64,000 nt of DNA, taken from contig JAZSRC010000046.1 in assembly GCA_045538305.1 (NCBI GenBank), positions 7,344 to 71,343 of the forward strand, written 5' to 3'. Made by a program: the position numbers and the translations under genes. The notes under the pieces are model-generated. The model was given only the letters and a program-made list of their open reading frames with translations, searched no databases and was not told the origin of the DNA. This stretch comes from SFHK01 sp045538305. Its GTDB lineage: Bacteria > Bacillota > Clostridia > Christensenellales > Aristaeellaceae. Positions within the stretch are counted from its first letter, which is position 1. Every line of letters begins with the position of its first letter. Shown here one piece after another: positions 16,049-25,623 of the stretch.

Positions 16049-17749
16049 ATGCGTAGAATTATCAGCCTGATTGCGGTGCTTATTATTTCTATAAGCACAA
16101 TTGCAGTGAATACTGCCTACGGTAAAGAAATGCTCGTGTACGGTGAAAGAAACAACGATGTTCTTCAGCTTCAAAAGCGTCTGGAAGAGCTGGGCTTTTT
16201 CACCAATAACTGCACGGGCTACTTTGGTGACCTTACAAAAACAGCAGTTTCCAATTTCCAAACGGCAAACGGGCTGAAGTCTACAGGCGTGGTGGACGAG
16301 GAAACACTGAAAAAGCTGAAGGCGGATGACGCAGTAACAAAGCAGCAATACATCGAATCGTCGAATACCGGAGAAACGCTCAATGTAACCCTGAAGCGCG
16401 GTGACAGCGGAAGATATGTAAAAAAGCTTCAAACCCGTTTGAAGGAACTTGGTTTTTTCAAGGTGGATGCTACCGGTAATTATGGTGAAGTTACGGAGTA
16501 TTCGGTAAAATACTTCCAGCTTGTCAATAACTTGCCCATTACCGGCATTGCTGATCCGACAACGTTGGCCAAGCTAACGGCAAAAAGCGCTGTTCCGATC
16601 GGAAATTCCGAGGAAACGCTTCTTCTGAAATACGGAAGCAGCGGTAAGGATGTACGCGCTCTTCAGAACTATCTGAAAGATCTCGGCTATTTTACGGGTG
16701 AATGCTCCGCCAAATTCGGAAAGCTTACCAAAGAAGCGGTATCCGAGCTGCAGAGATGCAATAATCTGGAAGTTACCGGCGAATGCAATGTTGAAATGAG
16801 ACTCACGCTGATCAGCGGCGGATATGTTTCCAAAGAAGAAGCAGATATTGCGCAAAAACTGAAGCGGCTGAAAAAGGGAGATACAGACGAAGGAGTTAAG
16901 CTTGTAAAACAGCAACTGTTTGAACTGGGCTATTATTCCGGAAGCATGGACGATGAGTTTACCGATCTGCTTTCGGAAAGCATTCAGAAATTCCAAACCG
17001 TCAACGGACTGAAAATCACCAAGGAAGCGGACCGCGCAACAAGACAGCTTCTGAATGAAGGAAAAGCGATCAGCTGGACAGAATATACTGTAAAAATGTC
17101 GAATGTAGAGGTAAAATCCGGCAACAAGGGATATGCGGTAGAGCTTCTGCAGATTCGGCTGAAAGAACTGGGGTTCTACAAGGGAGAAATCAACGCCAGC
17201 TTTGATAAGGCTACCGAAAAAGCCGTGCGCTTGTTCCAGAGGGGACATAGCCTTAAAGAAACCGGAAAAGCCGATAAGGAAACCCGCGCTATTATGAATT
17301 CCGAGGACGCCTATACCTATGAAGTGGCGGAACAGCTGTATTATGAACGGCTAAGGCTTACTAAGCGCGAAGAAACCGTACAGCTTTTGATTGAGCAGGC
17401 AAAAAAGACGCTTGGGAAGCGTTATGAAGCCGGGAAAATCGGTGACAAGACATACGGAAACGCCGGCCTTTTGTACACGCTTTATAAAAAGATCGGTATT
17501 GAAATAACGCCTACTGTGAATATGCAGTATGAAGCTGCCGTGCTTATGGAAAGCTACAGCGAGATTGCAGAGGATATGCAGATCAGCGCGCAGGTGTTTG
17601 TGAAGGTGGACGGAGATCTTCTGACCGGTATTTATATAGGAGAAGACACGCTGCTGCTGGCATCGCCCGATGAAGGCAAAGTTATCGGAGAAAAGAATTT
17701 CTTGGAAATGGAAAAGTATGAGTTTGTTGGATTCGTCCTGTATTTCTGA
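16049..17749 (+). CDS. Exported protein with five PG_binding_1 units and a degenerate NlpC/P60-like domain
   Basis: 566 aa from ATG 16049, chosen because MRRIISLIAVLIISIS starts an ideal signal peptide; in-frame GTG 16004 and ATG 16037 are alternatives and none has a good ribosome site. Five PG_binding_1 units run from about residue 30 to 410. The last 150 residues align by eye with NlpC/P60 peptidases, but the catalytic D-C-S-G segment reads GNAGLL (Asn codon at 17459-17461 in place of Cys) and the usual H-V-G-I-Y-I-G reads LTGIYIG, so both Cys and His are missing. I infer a wall-binding pseudoenzyme. Its end overlaps the trmN6 gene by 32 bp. Confidence 0.82.
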   Translation: MRRIISLIAVLIISISTIAVNTAYGKEMLVYGERNNDVLQLQKRLEELGFFTNNCTGYFGDLTKTAVSNFQTANGLKSTGVVDEETLKKLKADDAVTKQQYIESSNTGETLNVTLKRGDSGRYVKKLQTRLKELGFFKVDATGNYGEVTEYSVKYFQLVNNLPITGIADPTTLAKLTAKSAVPIGNSEETLLLKYGSSGKDVRALQNYLKDLGYFTGECSAKFGKLTKEAVSELQRCNNLEVTGECNVEMRLTLISGGYVSKEEADIAQKLKRLKKGDTDEGVKLVKQQLFELGYYSGSMDDEFTDLLSESIQKFQTVNGLKITKEADRATRQLLNEGKAISWTEYTVKMSNVEVKSGNKGYAVELLQIRLKELGFYKGEINASFDKATEKAVRLFQRGHSLKETGKADKETRAIMNSEDAYTYEVAEQLYYERLRLTKREETVQLLIEQAKKTLGKRYEAGKIGDKTYGNAGLLYTLYKKIGIEITPTVNMQYEAAVLMESYSEIAEDMQISAQVFVKVDGDLLTGIYIGEDTLLLASPDEGKVIGEKNFLEMEKYEFVGFVLYF

Positions 17750-18485
17750 TAAAGATTTTCTGAAACCGCTTGAAAGAATAGACGATCTTCAGTATAACAA
17801 TCTGAAAATCATTCAGCGCACGGATGCGTTCCGCTTCGGAACGGACGCCGTGCTGCTGAGTGATTTTGTTTTTCTTCGAAAAGGCGAACGGCTTGTGGAT
17901 CTCGGAACAGGCACGGGCGCGATTGCGCTTTTATGCGCAGCGCATCATCCGGATGCACAGATACACGCTGTGGAAATACAGGAAGATATGGCTGAAATGG
18001 CGCAAAGAAGCGTATCGCTCAATGGACTGAATGATAGGGTGTATGTTCACGCAATGGATATGAGAAATGCGGCTGCTGTTTTGGGTTATGGCGCGTTTGA
18101 ATGTACCGTATGTAATCCGCCGTATTCCAAAGAAGGCACTGCAATTCAGTCAATCCGCGAAAATCAGCGGCTGTCCCGTCATGAAGGGGATATTACCATT
18201 GAAGAAATCTGTCTTTCTGCTGCTAAGCTTCTAAAGACCGGTGGACGGTTTTCCGTAGTGTTCCCGGCGCAGAGAATGTTTGAAATGATGACGGCTATGC
18301 AAAGCGCCAGGCTGTCTCCCAAGCGCGTCAGAACGGTTCATGGAACAATAGATCATGCGCCCAGGCTGGTGCTGATTGACAGTGTAAAAATGGGCGGCGC
18401 ACAGCTTCACTGGCTGCCGCCGCTCATACTGAAAAACCGGGATGGTACGCCCACTGATGAATGGTTGCGTATTTACGGAAGGTAA
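17718..18485 (+). CDS. trmN6: tRNA1(Val) (adenine-37-N6)-methyltransferase family (TrmN6/YfiC)
   Basis: 255 aa from ATG 17718, preceded by GGAAATGGAAAAGT; longer frames run inside the upstream gene. Rossmann methyltransferase with SAM motif I VDLGTGTGAIALL (about residues 58-70), an acidic ribose contact (VEIQ), and the N-methyltransferase motif CNPPYSK. The N-terminal IIQRTDAFRFGTDAVLLSDF is the usual TrmN6/YabB opening. It modifies A37 of a tRNA in E. coli; the Firmicute relatives are annotated likewise but less studied. It overlaps the end of the wall protein gene and so is probably co-transcribed with it. Confidence 0.82.
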   Translation: MSLLDSSCISDKDFLKPLERIDDLQYNNLKIIQRTDAFRFGTDAVLLSDFVFLRKGERLVDLGTGTGAIALLCAAHHPDAQIHAVEIQEDMAEMAQRSVSLNGLNDRVYVHAMDMRNAAAVLGYGAFECTVCNPPYSKEGTAIQSIRENQRLSRHEGDITIEEICLSAAKLLKTGGRFSVVFPAQRMFEMMTAMQSARLSPKRVRTVHGTIDHAPRLVLIDSVKMGGAQLHWLPPLILKNRDGTPTDEWLRIYGR

Positions 18486-18491
18486 TCCGGC

Positions 18492-20525
18492 TTATTTTGC
18501 CTTTACGTTTTCAAGCACAATCACCGAGCAGGAAGGAATGTCAATTGCAAACCCGATTCCACGATCTGCGCTCTGTACGGTTTTGTACAGAGCGTTTTCA
18601 TTTACTCTGTCATAACCGCTGAAGGCGGATTTGTCGCTGGTGAAAATCACCTTATAAGTGCCTTCTCCTACCGTATGAACGGGAAGGAAAAAGCTGTTTG
18701 CGTTTCTGTGAGCGCTGAAATTGAATGCATATACCAGACCGCCCTTGGAGAATGCAATGATGGAATTCTCCGGATCAATCCAGAGGTTTGCAGAATCGCG
18801 CTTGCTCATAACGCGATATTTGCGGGCAAACTTGTGCATGCTGGCGTCAAATTCCAGAAGCTGGCTATATTTGAGATAATTGTTTTCGGCAAGAGACCAC
18901 TGCCTGCGCGCATAGTGATAGCTGTATCCGTTTCCTTCGCGCGGGAAATCGATCCATTCCGGGTGACCGAATTCGTTCCCCATAAAGTTCAGATAGCCGT
19001 CACCTGCCAGCACAAGGGTAATGAACCGGATCAGCTTGTGCAGTGAAATGGCGGTATCCATACCGGGAGAATGATACGATCTTTCCATACCGGTATACAT
19101 CTCCGCGTCAGCCAGGCGGAAGATGATGGTTTTATCGCCAACCAGCGCCTGATCATGGCTTTCGGCATATCCGATAACCTTTTCCTGAGGACGGCGCGTG
19201 GTTAGCTCATACCACATTTCATACAGATTCCAATGATCGCAGACATTATTCTTGATCATGCGGATCCAGAAATCCGGAACGCCCATTCCCAGTCTGTAAT
19301 CAAAGCCAATACCGCCGTAGCGGATCGGAAGGCACATGCCGGGCATGCCGCTCATATCCTCGGCAATCGCAACGGCAAGCGGATTTACGGCATGAATCAA
19401 TTCTGTAGCAAGCTGAAGGTATGTAACGGCCTCCACATCGGTATTCAGGCTGAAATATTTATTGTAGCTGTCAAAGCATTCGCCAAGTCCATGGTTTCTG
19501 TAAAGCATACTGGTTACGCCGTCAAAGCGGAAACCGTCGAAATGGAATTCTTCCTGCCAGTACTTGATGTTGGAAAGCAGGAAATGAATGACTTCGTGCT
19601 TACCGTAATTGAAAAGCTTTGACCCCCAAGCGCTGTGCCAGCCGCGTGTACCTTCATGGAAATACTGCGTGTCGGTTCCGTCAAACATCGAAAGTCCTTC
19701 GTTCGCATTCGCGCAAGCGTGCGAATGTACCAGATCCAGGAAAACCAGCATGCCCATTTCGTGCGCACGATTGATCAGCCGCTTCAGCCCCTCCGGCTCG
19801 CCGTACCAGGACGAGGGTGCATAAAAGTTTGCTACCTGATAGCCGAAGGAAGCGTAATACGGATGCTCCATAATGGCCATCAGCTGTACCGTATTGTATC
19901 CGGCTTTCTGAATGCGGGGCAGCACAATATCGGTAAACTCATCGTAGGAACCGATTTTACCCTCTTCCTGCGACATGCCGATGTGCGCTTCGTATATTGC
20001 AAGCGGAGATATCTTCCTTCTGCCATAGCCGCCGTCTGTCCAGGGGAAGGGCTTAACAGGCGCCCAGACCTGCGCATTGAAAGAATGATCTACAGGATTC
20101 TGCACAACCCTGCGCGCATAGGAGGGAATGCGGTCGAAGGTATTACCGTCCTTTGTAATCTGAAGTTTTACAAGCTGTTTGTGCTGAAGCGAATCAGCGC
20201 CCGAGAGACAGATTTCCCAATCTCCGCCGGCGGAAACGCGTTTTAGCGGATGGCTCATGCGGTTCCAGCCGTTAAAGTCACCGATCAGGTGCACTTCATC
20301 GGCACTGGGTGCCCATTCGCGGAAAACCCATCCGTTTTCTGTGCGATGGAATCCATAATGCATATAGCCGTTGGCGAAGGAACTCAAATCGGCATAATCG
20401 CCAAGCAATGCCCGACGCACTTCGGCATGGCGGTCCATTCTCAGGCGGATGTCGGAAGCGTAGTTCTTAAGCCATGGATCGATGGAGAGTATTTTCTGAT
20501 TGGATACCGCGCGTTTCATATGCAT
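18492..20525 (-). CDS. glgB: 1,4-alpha-glucan branching enzyme, eukaryotic-like GH13_8 type
   Basis: 677 aa. An N-terminal CBM48 (VHLIGDFNGWNR) is followed by a GH13 barrel: nucleophile Asp in GFRFDGVTSMLY, acid/base Glu in AIAEDMSGMPG, and third Asp in YAESHDQALVGDK. These segments, with NFMGNEFGHPEWIDFPREGN, are nearly those of plant and animal branching enzymes and unlike the E. coli GH13_9 type. It forms alpha-1,6 branches in glycogen. AGAGGTG lies 4 nt before ATG 20525 (a second ATG at 20519 is possible). It is the last gene of murJ-ruvB-queA-DUF362-glgB; no other glycogen gene is nearby. Confidence 0.94.
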   Translation of the reverse strand: MHMKRAVSNQKILSIDPWLKNYASDIRLRMDRHAEVRRALLGDYADLSSFANGYMHYGFHRTENGWVFREWAPSADEVHLIGDFNGWNRMSHPLKRVSAGGDWEICLSGADSLQHKQLVKLQITKDGNTFDRIPSYARRVVQNPVDHSFNAQVWAPVKPFPWTDGGYGRRKISPLAIYEAHIGMSQEEGKIGSYDEFTDIVLPRIQKAGYNTVQLMAIMEHPYYASFGYQVANFYAPSSWYGEPEGLKRLINRAHEMGMLVFLDLVHSHACANANEGLSMFDGTDTQYFHEGTRGWHSAWGSKLFNYGKHEVIHFLLSNIKYWQEEFHFDGFRFDGVTSMLYRNHGLGECFDSYNKYFSLNTDVEAVTYLQLATELIHAVNPLAVAIAEDMSGMPGMCLPIRYGGIGFDYRLGMGVPDFWIRMIKNNVCDHWNLYEMWYELTTRRPQEKVIGYAESHDQALVGDKTIIFRLADAEMYTGMERSYHSPGMDTAISLHKLIRFITLVLAGDGYLNFMGNEFGHPEWIDFPREGNGYSYHYARRQWSLAENNYLKYSQLLEFDASMHKFARKYRVMSKRDSANLWIDPENSIIAFSKGGLVYAFNFSAHRNANSFFLPVHTVGEGTYKVIFTSDKSAFSGYDRVNENALYKTVQSADRGIGFAIDIPSCSVIVLENVKAK

Positions 20526-20555
20526 ATCACCTCTGAATCGTGTTGTTTATCTGGA

Positions 20556-21692
20556 TCAGCGATTGAAAAGCTTTGCTATAACAGGACGCTTAAGCTGCAT
20601 AGCGCCCGGGGGACAGAATTCCTGACAGCAGAAGCAGCGGATACACTTTTTGCGGTCGATAACCGGTCTGCGATTTTTCATAACGATTGCCTTTGCCGGG
20701 CAGATTGACGCGCATTTTGCACAACCAACGCACTGGTTCTTATGAAGCGCGGGAACGCTTTCAAGCGCGCTTTTTATAAACTTCGCAAGGAATTTTGAGA
20801 AGATCCCTTGTGAGCCCGCATAAAAAGCGGTTTCTTTCTTGGTGCGGATTAATTTGAAATCCGGTATGCGCAGGGGATCTATATCTCCAATAAGCGAAAT
20901 CTCATCGTTCAAGCCGCGTTTTTCAGCAGAAACGATGGTTTCCACTTCGTTTTCGTCAAGGCCGATGATCTTTGCGGCGATTCTGTCGCAGGCATAGGGA
21001 GAATCGCTGGCGAGAATTGCGCCGATTTGTCTGGGCGTTCCGGCCGTTGGACCATTGCCCTCCATGCCTACTACTGCGTCGACCAGTACCAGTCTTTGTT
21101 TGAACCGCTCGTTCAAATCAACAAGCATATCGGCAAACTTTTCATGCTCCGGATACAGATAATGATACTCCGGTTTATAGGTTCCCGGAATCAATCCGAA
21201 CATATTTTTCACACATGCCGACATCGCCATCATTCCGTGCGTCTTCAGCTTACAAAAGTTGATTATGGCATCTGCAGAATCGATATAGGCGGTGTATTCG
21301 AAGCTTTTCAAAACGCGTCCTGCAGGATTTTCCGCATGCTTGTGGGAAAAATTCTGATTCAATTGAGCGCCTTTGGATACTGCGGCTTTTACGCCGGTTG
21401 CCGTATATACCGCATTTACGTATGCGCTGTTATAGAGACCGCCGGGGCTGTCGCCGATTACAACGCTTGCCCCTTTCTCATGAAGCATTTCAGTAAGCAC
21501 GCTCAGAAGCATAGGGTGCGTGGTGGCGGCGGAATCGGGCTTCATCATGCTGACAAGGTTTGCCTTTATGACGATTCGCATACCGCTTTTTACCCAGTCT
21601 AGGCCGCCGAGCGGCTTCAGCACGTTTTCAAGTGCATTGCGCACAAATGCTTCGGAATAGTCTTTTAGCGGATAAACGGATACGGTTGACAA
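20556..21692 (-). CDS. DUF362 domain protein with C-terminal 2[4Fe-4S] ferredoxin domain
   Basis: 378 aa. The DUF362 part covers about residues 30-240 (VIKANLVSMMKPDSAATTHP, GDSPGG, INFCKLKTHGMMAMSACVKN). The C-terminus carries two clusters: C-VGCAKCASIC-P near 322 and C-IRCFCCQEFC-P near 350, so it can hold two [4Fe-4S] clusters. The family is common in anaerobes and is of unknown redox function. It lies 27 nt after queA and 30 nt before glgB, inside the operon. Confidence 0.88.
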   Translation of the reverse strand: MSTVSVYPLKDYSEAFVRNALENVLKPLGGLDWVKSGMRIVIKANLVSMMKPDSAATTHPMLLSVLTEMLHEKGASVVIGDSPGGLYNSAYVNAVYTATGVKAAVSKGAQLNQNFSHKHAENPAGRVLKSFEYTAYIDSADAIINFCKLKTHGMMAMSACVKNMFGLIPGTYKPEYHYLYPEHEKFADMLVDLNERFKQRLVLVDAVVGMEGNGPTAGTPRQIGAILASDSPYACDRIAAKIIGLDENEVETIVSAEKRGLNDEISLIGDIDPLRIPDFKLIRTKKETAFYAGSQGIFSKFLAKFIKSALESVPALHKNQCVGCAKCASICPAKAIVMKNRRPVIDRKKCIRCFCCQEFCPPGAMQLKRPVIAKLFNR

Positions 21693-21719
21693 AATGCTTC
21701 ACCCCGTTGAATTCATTGG

Positions 21720-22742
21720 TTACAATATCAGCATGGCGTCGCCAAAGGAGAAAAAGCGGTATTCTTCCTGTACGGCTACATTATATACGCGAAGCGCTTC
21801 TTCGCGCCCCATTAAGGCGCTCACAAGCATAAGAAGCGTAGAACCGGGAAGATGGAAATTTGTAATCAGCGCGTCAACGGCGTGAAAGCGGTAGCCCGGC
21901 GTAATGAAGATTTTCGTCCATGCGTTTTTACTTTCTACACATCCGGTTTCAGCGCTTGCGGATTCCAGCGTTCTTACGCTTGTCGTTCCAACGGCGATTA
22001 TGCGCCTTCCTTCATTCTTTGCACGTTGAATGATTTTGGCTGATTCGTCGGTAACTTCGTAGTATTCGCTATGCATTTCATGATCTTCCACATTTTCGGC
22101 TTTTACGGGCCTGAAAGTTCCAAGACCAACATGCAGAAGTACGGGTACGATGGAAACGCCCTTTGCGCGGATTTTATCGAGCAGATCGGGGGTAAAATGC
22201 AGTCCTGCGGTAGGCGCTGCTGCGGAACCATCCTCCTTGGCATAAACGGTCTGATAACGGTTTTTATCGGTGAGGCGTTCATGGATATAAGGCGGGAGGG
22301 GCATTTCGCCAAGGGCTTCCAGTGTTTCTTCAAACGTTCCCTCACATTCAAAATCAACAATCCTTGCTCCGCCTTCGCTTTCGCCGGAAATGACAGCGCG
22401 CAGCCGTCCGTCTGCAAAGGTGACGGTCTTTCCAACCTTCAGCTTTGATCCCGGGCGAACCAGAGTTTCCCATTTTTTGGGGCCTAACTGGCGAAGAAGC
22501 AGGAACTCGCAAGCGCCGCCTCCCGCCCGTACGCCGTAAAGACGCGCGGGAATTACGCGGGTTTCGTTGATAACGAGCACATCGCCTTCTTTAAGATAGT
22601 CGACAAGGTCATAAAAATGCTTGTGATAAAGTTCCTTCGATTCACGGTTGTATACGAGCAGCCGGCTATGGTCGCGCGGCTGTACGGGCGTCTGAGCGAT
22701 TAAGCGCTCAGGTAGTTCATACATAAAATCGGAAGTTTTCAT
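21720..22742 (-). CDS. queA: S-adenosylmethionine:tRNA ribosyltransferase-isomerase QueA
   Basis: 340 aa, standard length. MKTSDFMYELPERLIAQTPVQPRDHSR split at the start, LVINETRVIPARLYG, PTAGLHFT and the C-terminal FHLPGSTLLMLVSA are QueA signatures. It transfers the ribosyl part of SAM to preQ1-modified tRNA, giving epoxyqueuosine, in the queuosine pathway. A QueG-like gene at 46067 could supply the next step. The gene starts 17 nt after ruvB, a neighbourhood (ruvB-queA) conserved in many Firmicutes. Confidence 0.96.
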   Translation of the reverse strand: MKTSDFMYELPERLIAQTPVQPRDHSRLLVYNRESKELYHKHFYDLVDYLKEGDVLVINETRVIPARLYGVRAGGGACEFLLLRQLGPKKWETLVRPGSKLKVGKTVTFADGRLRAVISGESEGGARIVDFECEGTFEETLEALGEMPLPPYIHERLTDKNRYQTVYAKEDGSAAAPTAGLHFTPDLLDKIRAKGVSIVPVLLHVGLGTFRPVKAENVEDHEMHSEYYEVTDESAKIIQRAKNEGRRIIAVGTTSVRTLESASAETGCVESKNAWTKIFITPGYRFHAVDALITNFHLPGSTLLMLVSALMGREEALRVYNVAVQEEYRFFSFGDAMLIL

Positions 22743-22759
22743 ATGCGAATGTTTCTCTC

Positions 22760-23794
22760 CTAAATATCCATGGTAATCTGTGTCTGATCGCCGGACGGGG
22801 AAGGGGCGGTAAAACCAAGATGGCTGTAGGCGGCCGGGGTACAGATGCGCCCCCTCGGCGTTCGCATCAGAAAACCGAGCTGTAATAGATACGGCTCGTA
22901 CACATCTTCAATGGTTGCGGCGTCTTCGCCTGTAGTTGCTGCGAGCGTATCAAGCCCTACCGGGCCACCGCCAAATTTTTGAATCATGGTAGAAAGCATG
23001 CCTCGGTCAGTGCGGTCAAGGCCCAATTCATCCACTTCCAGCATGGTAAGACCCAGCTTAGCAACATCCTCCGTTATAACGCCGTTTGCACGAACTTCGG
23101 CAAAATCCCGAACCCGTTTGATCAACCGGTTCGCTATGCGGGGCGTACCGCGGGAACGCCGGGCGATTTCCAGTGCGCCGTCCTTTTCGCATTTGATTTT
23201 CAAGATCTGTGCGCTTCTCATTATGATTATGCTGAGCTCCTCCGGAGAGTACAATTCCAGTCGGAATGAAATGCCGAAGCGGTCTCTTAACGGGCTGGTA
23301 AGCATACCGGCGCGGGTGGTTGCGCCAATCAGTGTGAACTTCGGAAGATCGAGGCGTATGCTTCTTGCCGAAGGGCCCTTACCGATCATGATATCAAGGG
23401 CATAATCCTCCATGGCGGGGTACAGTACTTCTTCAACGGAATGGCTGAGCCGGTGAATTTCGTCGATAAACAATACATCACCTGCGTTCAGGTTGGTGAG
23501 AATGGATGCGAGGTCGCCGGGGCGCTCGATAGCGGGACCGGAAGTAATCCGGATATTGTGTCCCATTTCGGATGCAATGATACCTGCCAGAGTAGTTTTG
23601 CCAAGGCCGGGCGGGCCGTACAGCAGAATATGATCCAGCGGTTCCCGGCGGGCGACAGCAGCCTGCATATAAACGCTCAGGCTGTCCTTTACTTTTTTCT
23701 GACCGAAATACTCCGTAAGTGTTTTTGGACGAAGTGAATACTCAATATCTTCATCTTCGGCTTTGAAGCCGCCGGTAATCAAACGTTCTTCCAT
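22760..23794 (-). CDS. ruvB: Holliday junction branch migration helicase RuvB
   Basis: 344 aa. AAA+ motor: Walker A YGPPGLGKTTLA, Walker B FIDEIHRLS, sensor 1 LIGATTRAG, arginine finger LRDRFGISFRLELYS, and the C-terminal winged helix ending LGFLMRTPRGR. It drives branch migration of Holliday junctions with RuvA. RuvA and RuvC are not next to it, which is unusual since ruvA normally directly precedes ruvB; murJ does so here. The gene ends with TAG. Confidence 0.97.
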   Translation of the reverse strand: MEERLITGGFKAEDEDIEYSLRPKTLTEYFGQKKVKDSLSVYMQAAVARREPLDHILLYGPPGLGKTTLAGIIASEMGHNIRITSGPAIERPGDLASILTNLNAGDVLFIDEIHRLSHSVEEVLYPAMEDYALDIMIGKGPSARSIRLDLPKFTLIGATTRAGMLTSPLRDRFGISFRLELYSPEELSIIIMRSAQILKIKCEKDGALEIARRSRGTPRIANRLIKRVRDFAEVRANGVITEDVAKLGLTMLEVDELGLDRTDRGMLSTMIQKFGGGPVGLDTLAATTGEDAATIEDVYEPYLLQLGFLMRTPRGRICTPAAYSHLGFTAPSPSGDQTQITMDI

Positions 23795-23813
23795 GGTAAT
23801 GAAGCCTCCTGTT

Positions 23814-25346
23814 TCAATGCCTGACAGAGCGAATCAGATTGCGCACAGCCGTTACTTTAAGTACATAGCATGCGGCAGCATATACAATAACGGATGCGCC
23901 GGTTATAAGAATCAAATAAAGAAGGATGATGAATACACCAAACGGCTCGGAAAGAGTATTCATAAGAGCCAGCGCAGTAATCAGCGACATGATCGATGCG
24001 AGAGCGATTTTTATAAGTTCGATAAAGAATGCTCTGTCAAATACGCCCTTAATGCGCCGGACCAGACCCGAAGCAAGCATAAGTACGGAAATGAAAGCGG
24101 CGACCGTGGTTGCAAAGGCGAGCCCGTTTACGCCCATGAGGCGGCGCAGTATCAAGTTTAAAGCGATATTCGATATCATAGCGATAAACGTTATGCGCAT
24201 TGGCGTTTTGGTGTCCTGAAATGCATGGTACACACGGTTTAAAAGATCGCGCAGACCAAACAGAGGAACGCCGACAACATAGAATAAAAATACCTGCCCT
24301 GTGATAAGCACGCTGGTCTCGTCAAACTGGCCGCGTCCGTAGGCCAGGCGGATGATTGGCGTTGCGCATACAGCTGCAATCATGACGATAGGCAGTATTA
24401 CAGCGGTCAATGATACGACGCCGGAGCGGATATGCGGGATTACGGATTCCGGATGCAGCTTATCCGCTTTTTTCGACATTTTGGAGAAGCTAATGGTAGT
24501 CAGGGGCACTACGAGCACACCGATCATAAAGGTAATCAACTTGAATGCATAAGCCATTGCGGATATGTCGCCGGCGTTCAGCGTGGAGGCCAGCATCCGA
24601 TCAATCATGTGATTGACTTCATTGGCAGCCATGGAAAGTATGGCGGGTATGGCGAGCGCCATCAGCTTTTTAAACTCCGGATCGCGCGCATTCAGGGAGA
24701 AGGTGTATTTGTAGTCCTTTCGAAGCGACGGATACAAAATCACGATTTGCAGAATACCTGCCACAACAACACCCCATGCCTGCGCATGAATGCCGTAGCG
24801 ATCGGAAAAAAGGATTGCTGCGGAAATGAGCGCAATGCTGAGGGGAAAACCGGTAAGCTGAGCGGCAAGATAATGCTCCTGTGCATTTAAGAGCGTGGAA
24901 AGCACGATGCTCGCCACAAAAAACGCAAGCGCCGGCAGCATGATACGCGTAAGCGTTATTGAGAGAGCCAGCGATTCGCCTTCAAATCCCGGATAGACCA
25001 GCTGGACAAGGGGAGAAGTGAATATCATCATCACTGCGCTGACAATCAGGGAAAAGGCAATAAACAAATTCAGCGTATTGCTTGCAAAGTGGTTTGCCAT
25101 TTCCCTTCCCAGGCTGTTCTCTTTTTGTATATAGATGGGAACAAGGGTGGATGTAATGCAGGATGAAAACAGAAGTACGGGCAGATAAAACAGGCTGTAA
25201 GCGGAATTATATGCGTCGGTTACAATATCGCGGCCAAAATAATAGGCCATAATCATTTCGCGGATGAAGCCGATGCCTTTTGAGAAAATAATTACAAGCG
25301 TCACCAAAAGCGTCGCTTTGAGCGTACGGTTCTGTTTGTTTGACAT
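23814..25346 (-). CDS. murJ: Lipid II flippase MurJ (MviN family)
   Basis: 510 aa with about 14 membrane segments and no long soluble domain. The start KATLLVTLVIIFSKGIGFIREM and the segment RDLLNRVYHAFQDTKTPM are MurJ landmarks; the charged residues in TM1 (R in GFIRE) and the RVYHAFQDT loop fit the flippase cavity set. It moves lipid II to the outer face for wall synthesis. It is the first gene of the operon, with a promoter at 25424-25452. Confidence 0.93.
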   Translation of the reverse strand: MSNKQNRTLKATLLVTLVIIFSKGIGFIREMIMAYYFGRDIVTDAYNSAYSLFYLPVLLFSSCITSTLVPIYIQKENSLGREMANHFASNTLNLFIAFSLIVSAVMMIFTSPLVQLVYPGFEGESLALSITLTRIMLPALAFFVASIVLSTLLNAQEHYLAAQLTGFPLSIALISAAILFSDRYGIHAQAWGVVVAGILQIVILYPSLRKDYKYTFSLNARDPEFKKLMALAIPAILSMAANEVNHMIDRMLASTLNAGDISAMAYAFKLITFMIGVLVVPLTTISFSKMSKKADKLHPESVIPHIRSGVVSLTAVILPIVMIAAVCATPIIRLAYGRGQFDETSVLITGQVFLFYVVGVPLFGLRDLLNRVYHAFQDTKTPMRITFIAMISNIALNLILRRLMGVNGLAFATTVAAFISVLMLASGLVRRIKGVFDRAFFIELIKIALASIMSLITALALMNTLSEPFGVFIILLYLILITGASVIVYAAACYVLKVTAVRNLIRSVRH

Positions 25347-25423
25347 TTCGCACCTCTGAGAAAAATACTAACGCTTCATTATATCGTGAAACGGAGTGAT
25401 TCAGCACTGATATACACTTCAAA

Positions 25424-25452
25424 ATTATAGCATGGTTTTCATTTTCATACAA
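25424..25452 (-). promoter_or_regulatory. Promoter of the murJ-ruvB-queA-DUF362-glgB operon
   Basis: Minus strand: TTGTAT (25452-25447), 17-nt spacer ending in TGC, TATAAT (25429-25424). Consensus -10 with an extended TGn element. Confidence 0.72.
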
Positions 25453-25557
25453 GCATGGATGTGTTGATTTGGAAGCAAATTATCGAACATATTTTCGCAA
25501 TTGGAAACGCATAAGGAATCCACGAGAAAAAAAGGGAAGCTTTTCTTTGATAAGCAA

Positions 25558-25586
25558 TTGTTTTTACTCGAGAGGTGTGATATGAT
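25558..25586 (+). promoter_or_regulatory. Promoter of the gene at 25624
   Basis: TTGTTT (25558-25563), 17-nt spacer, TATGAT (25581-25586), 37 nt before the start codon. Confidence 0.65.
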
Positions 25587-25623
25587 ATTCATGTTATAAA
25601 CTTCACGAAGGGACGGTTACAAA

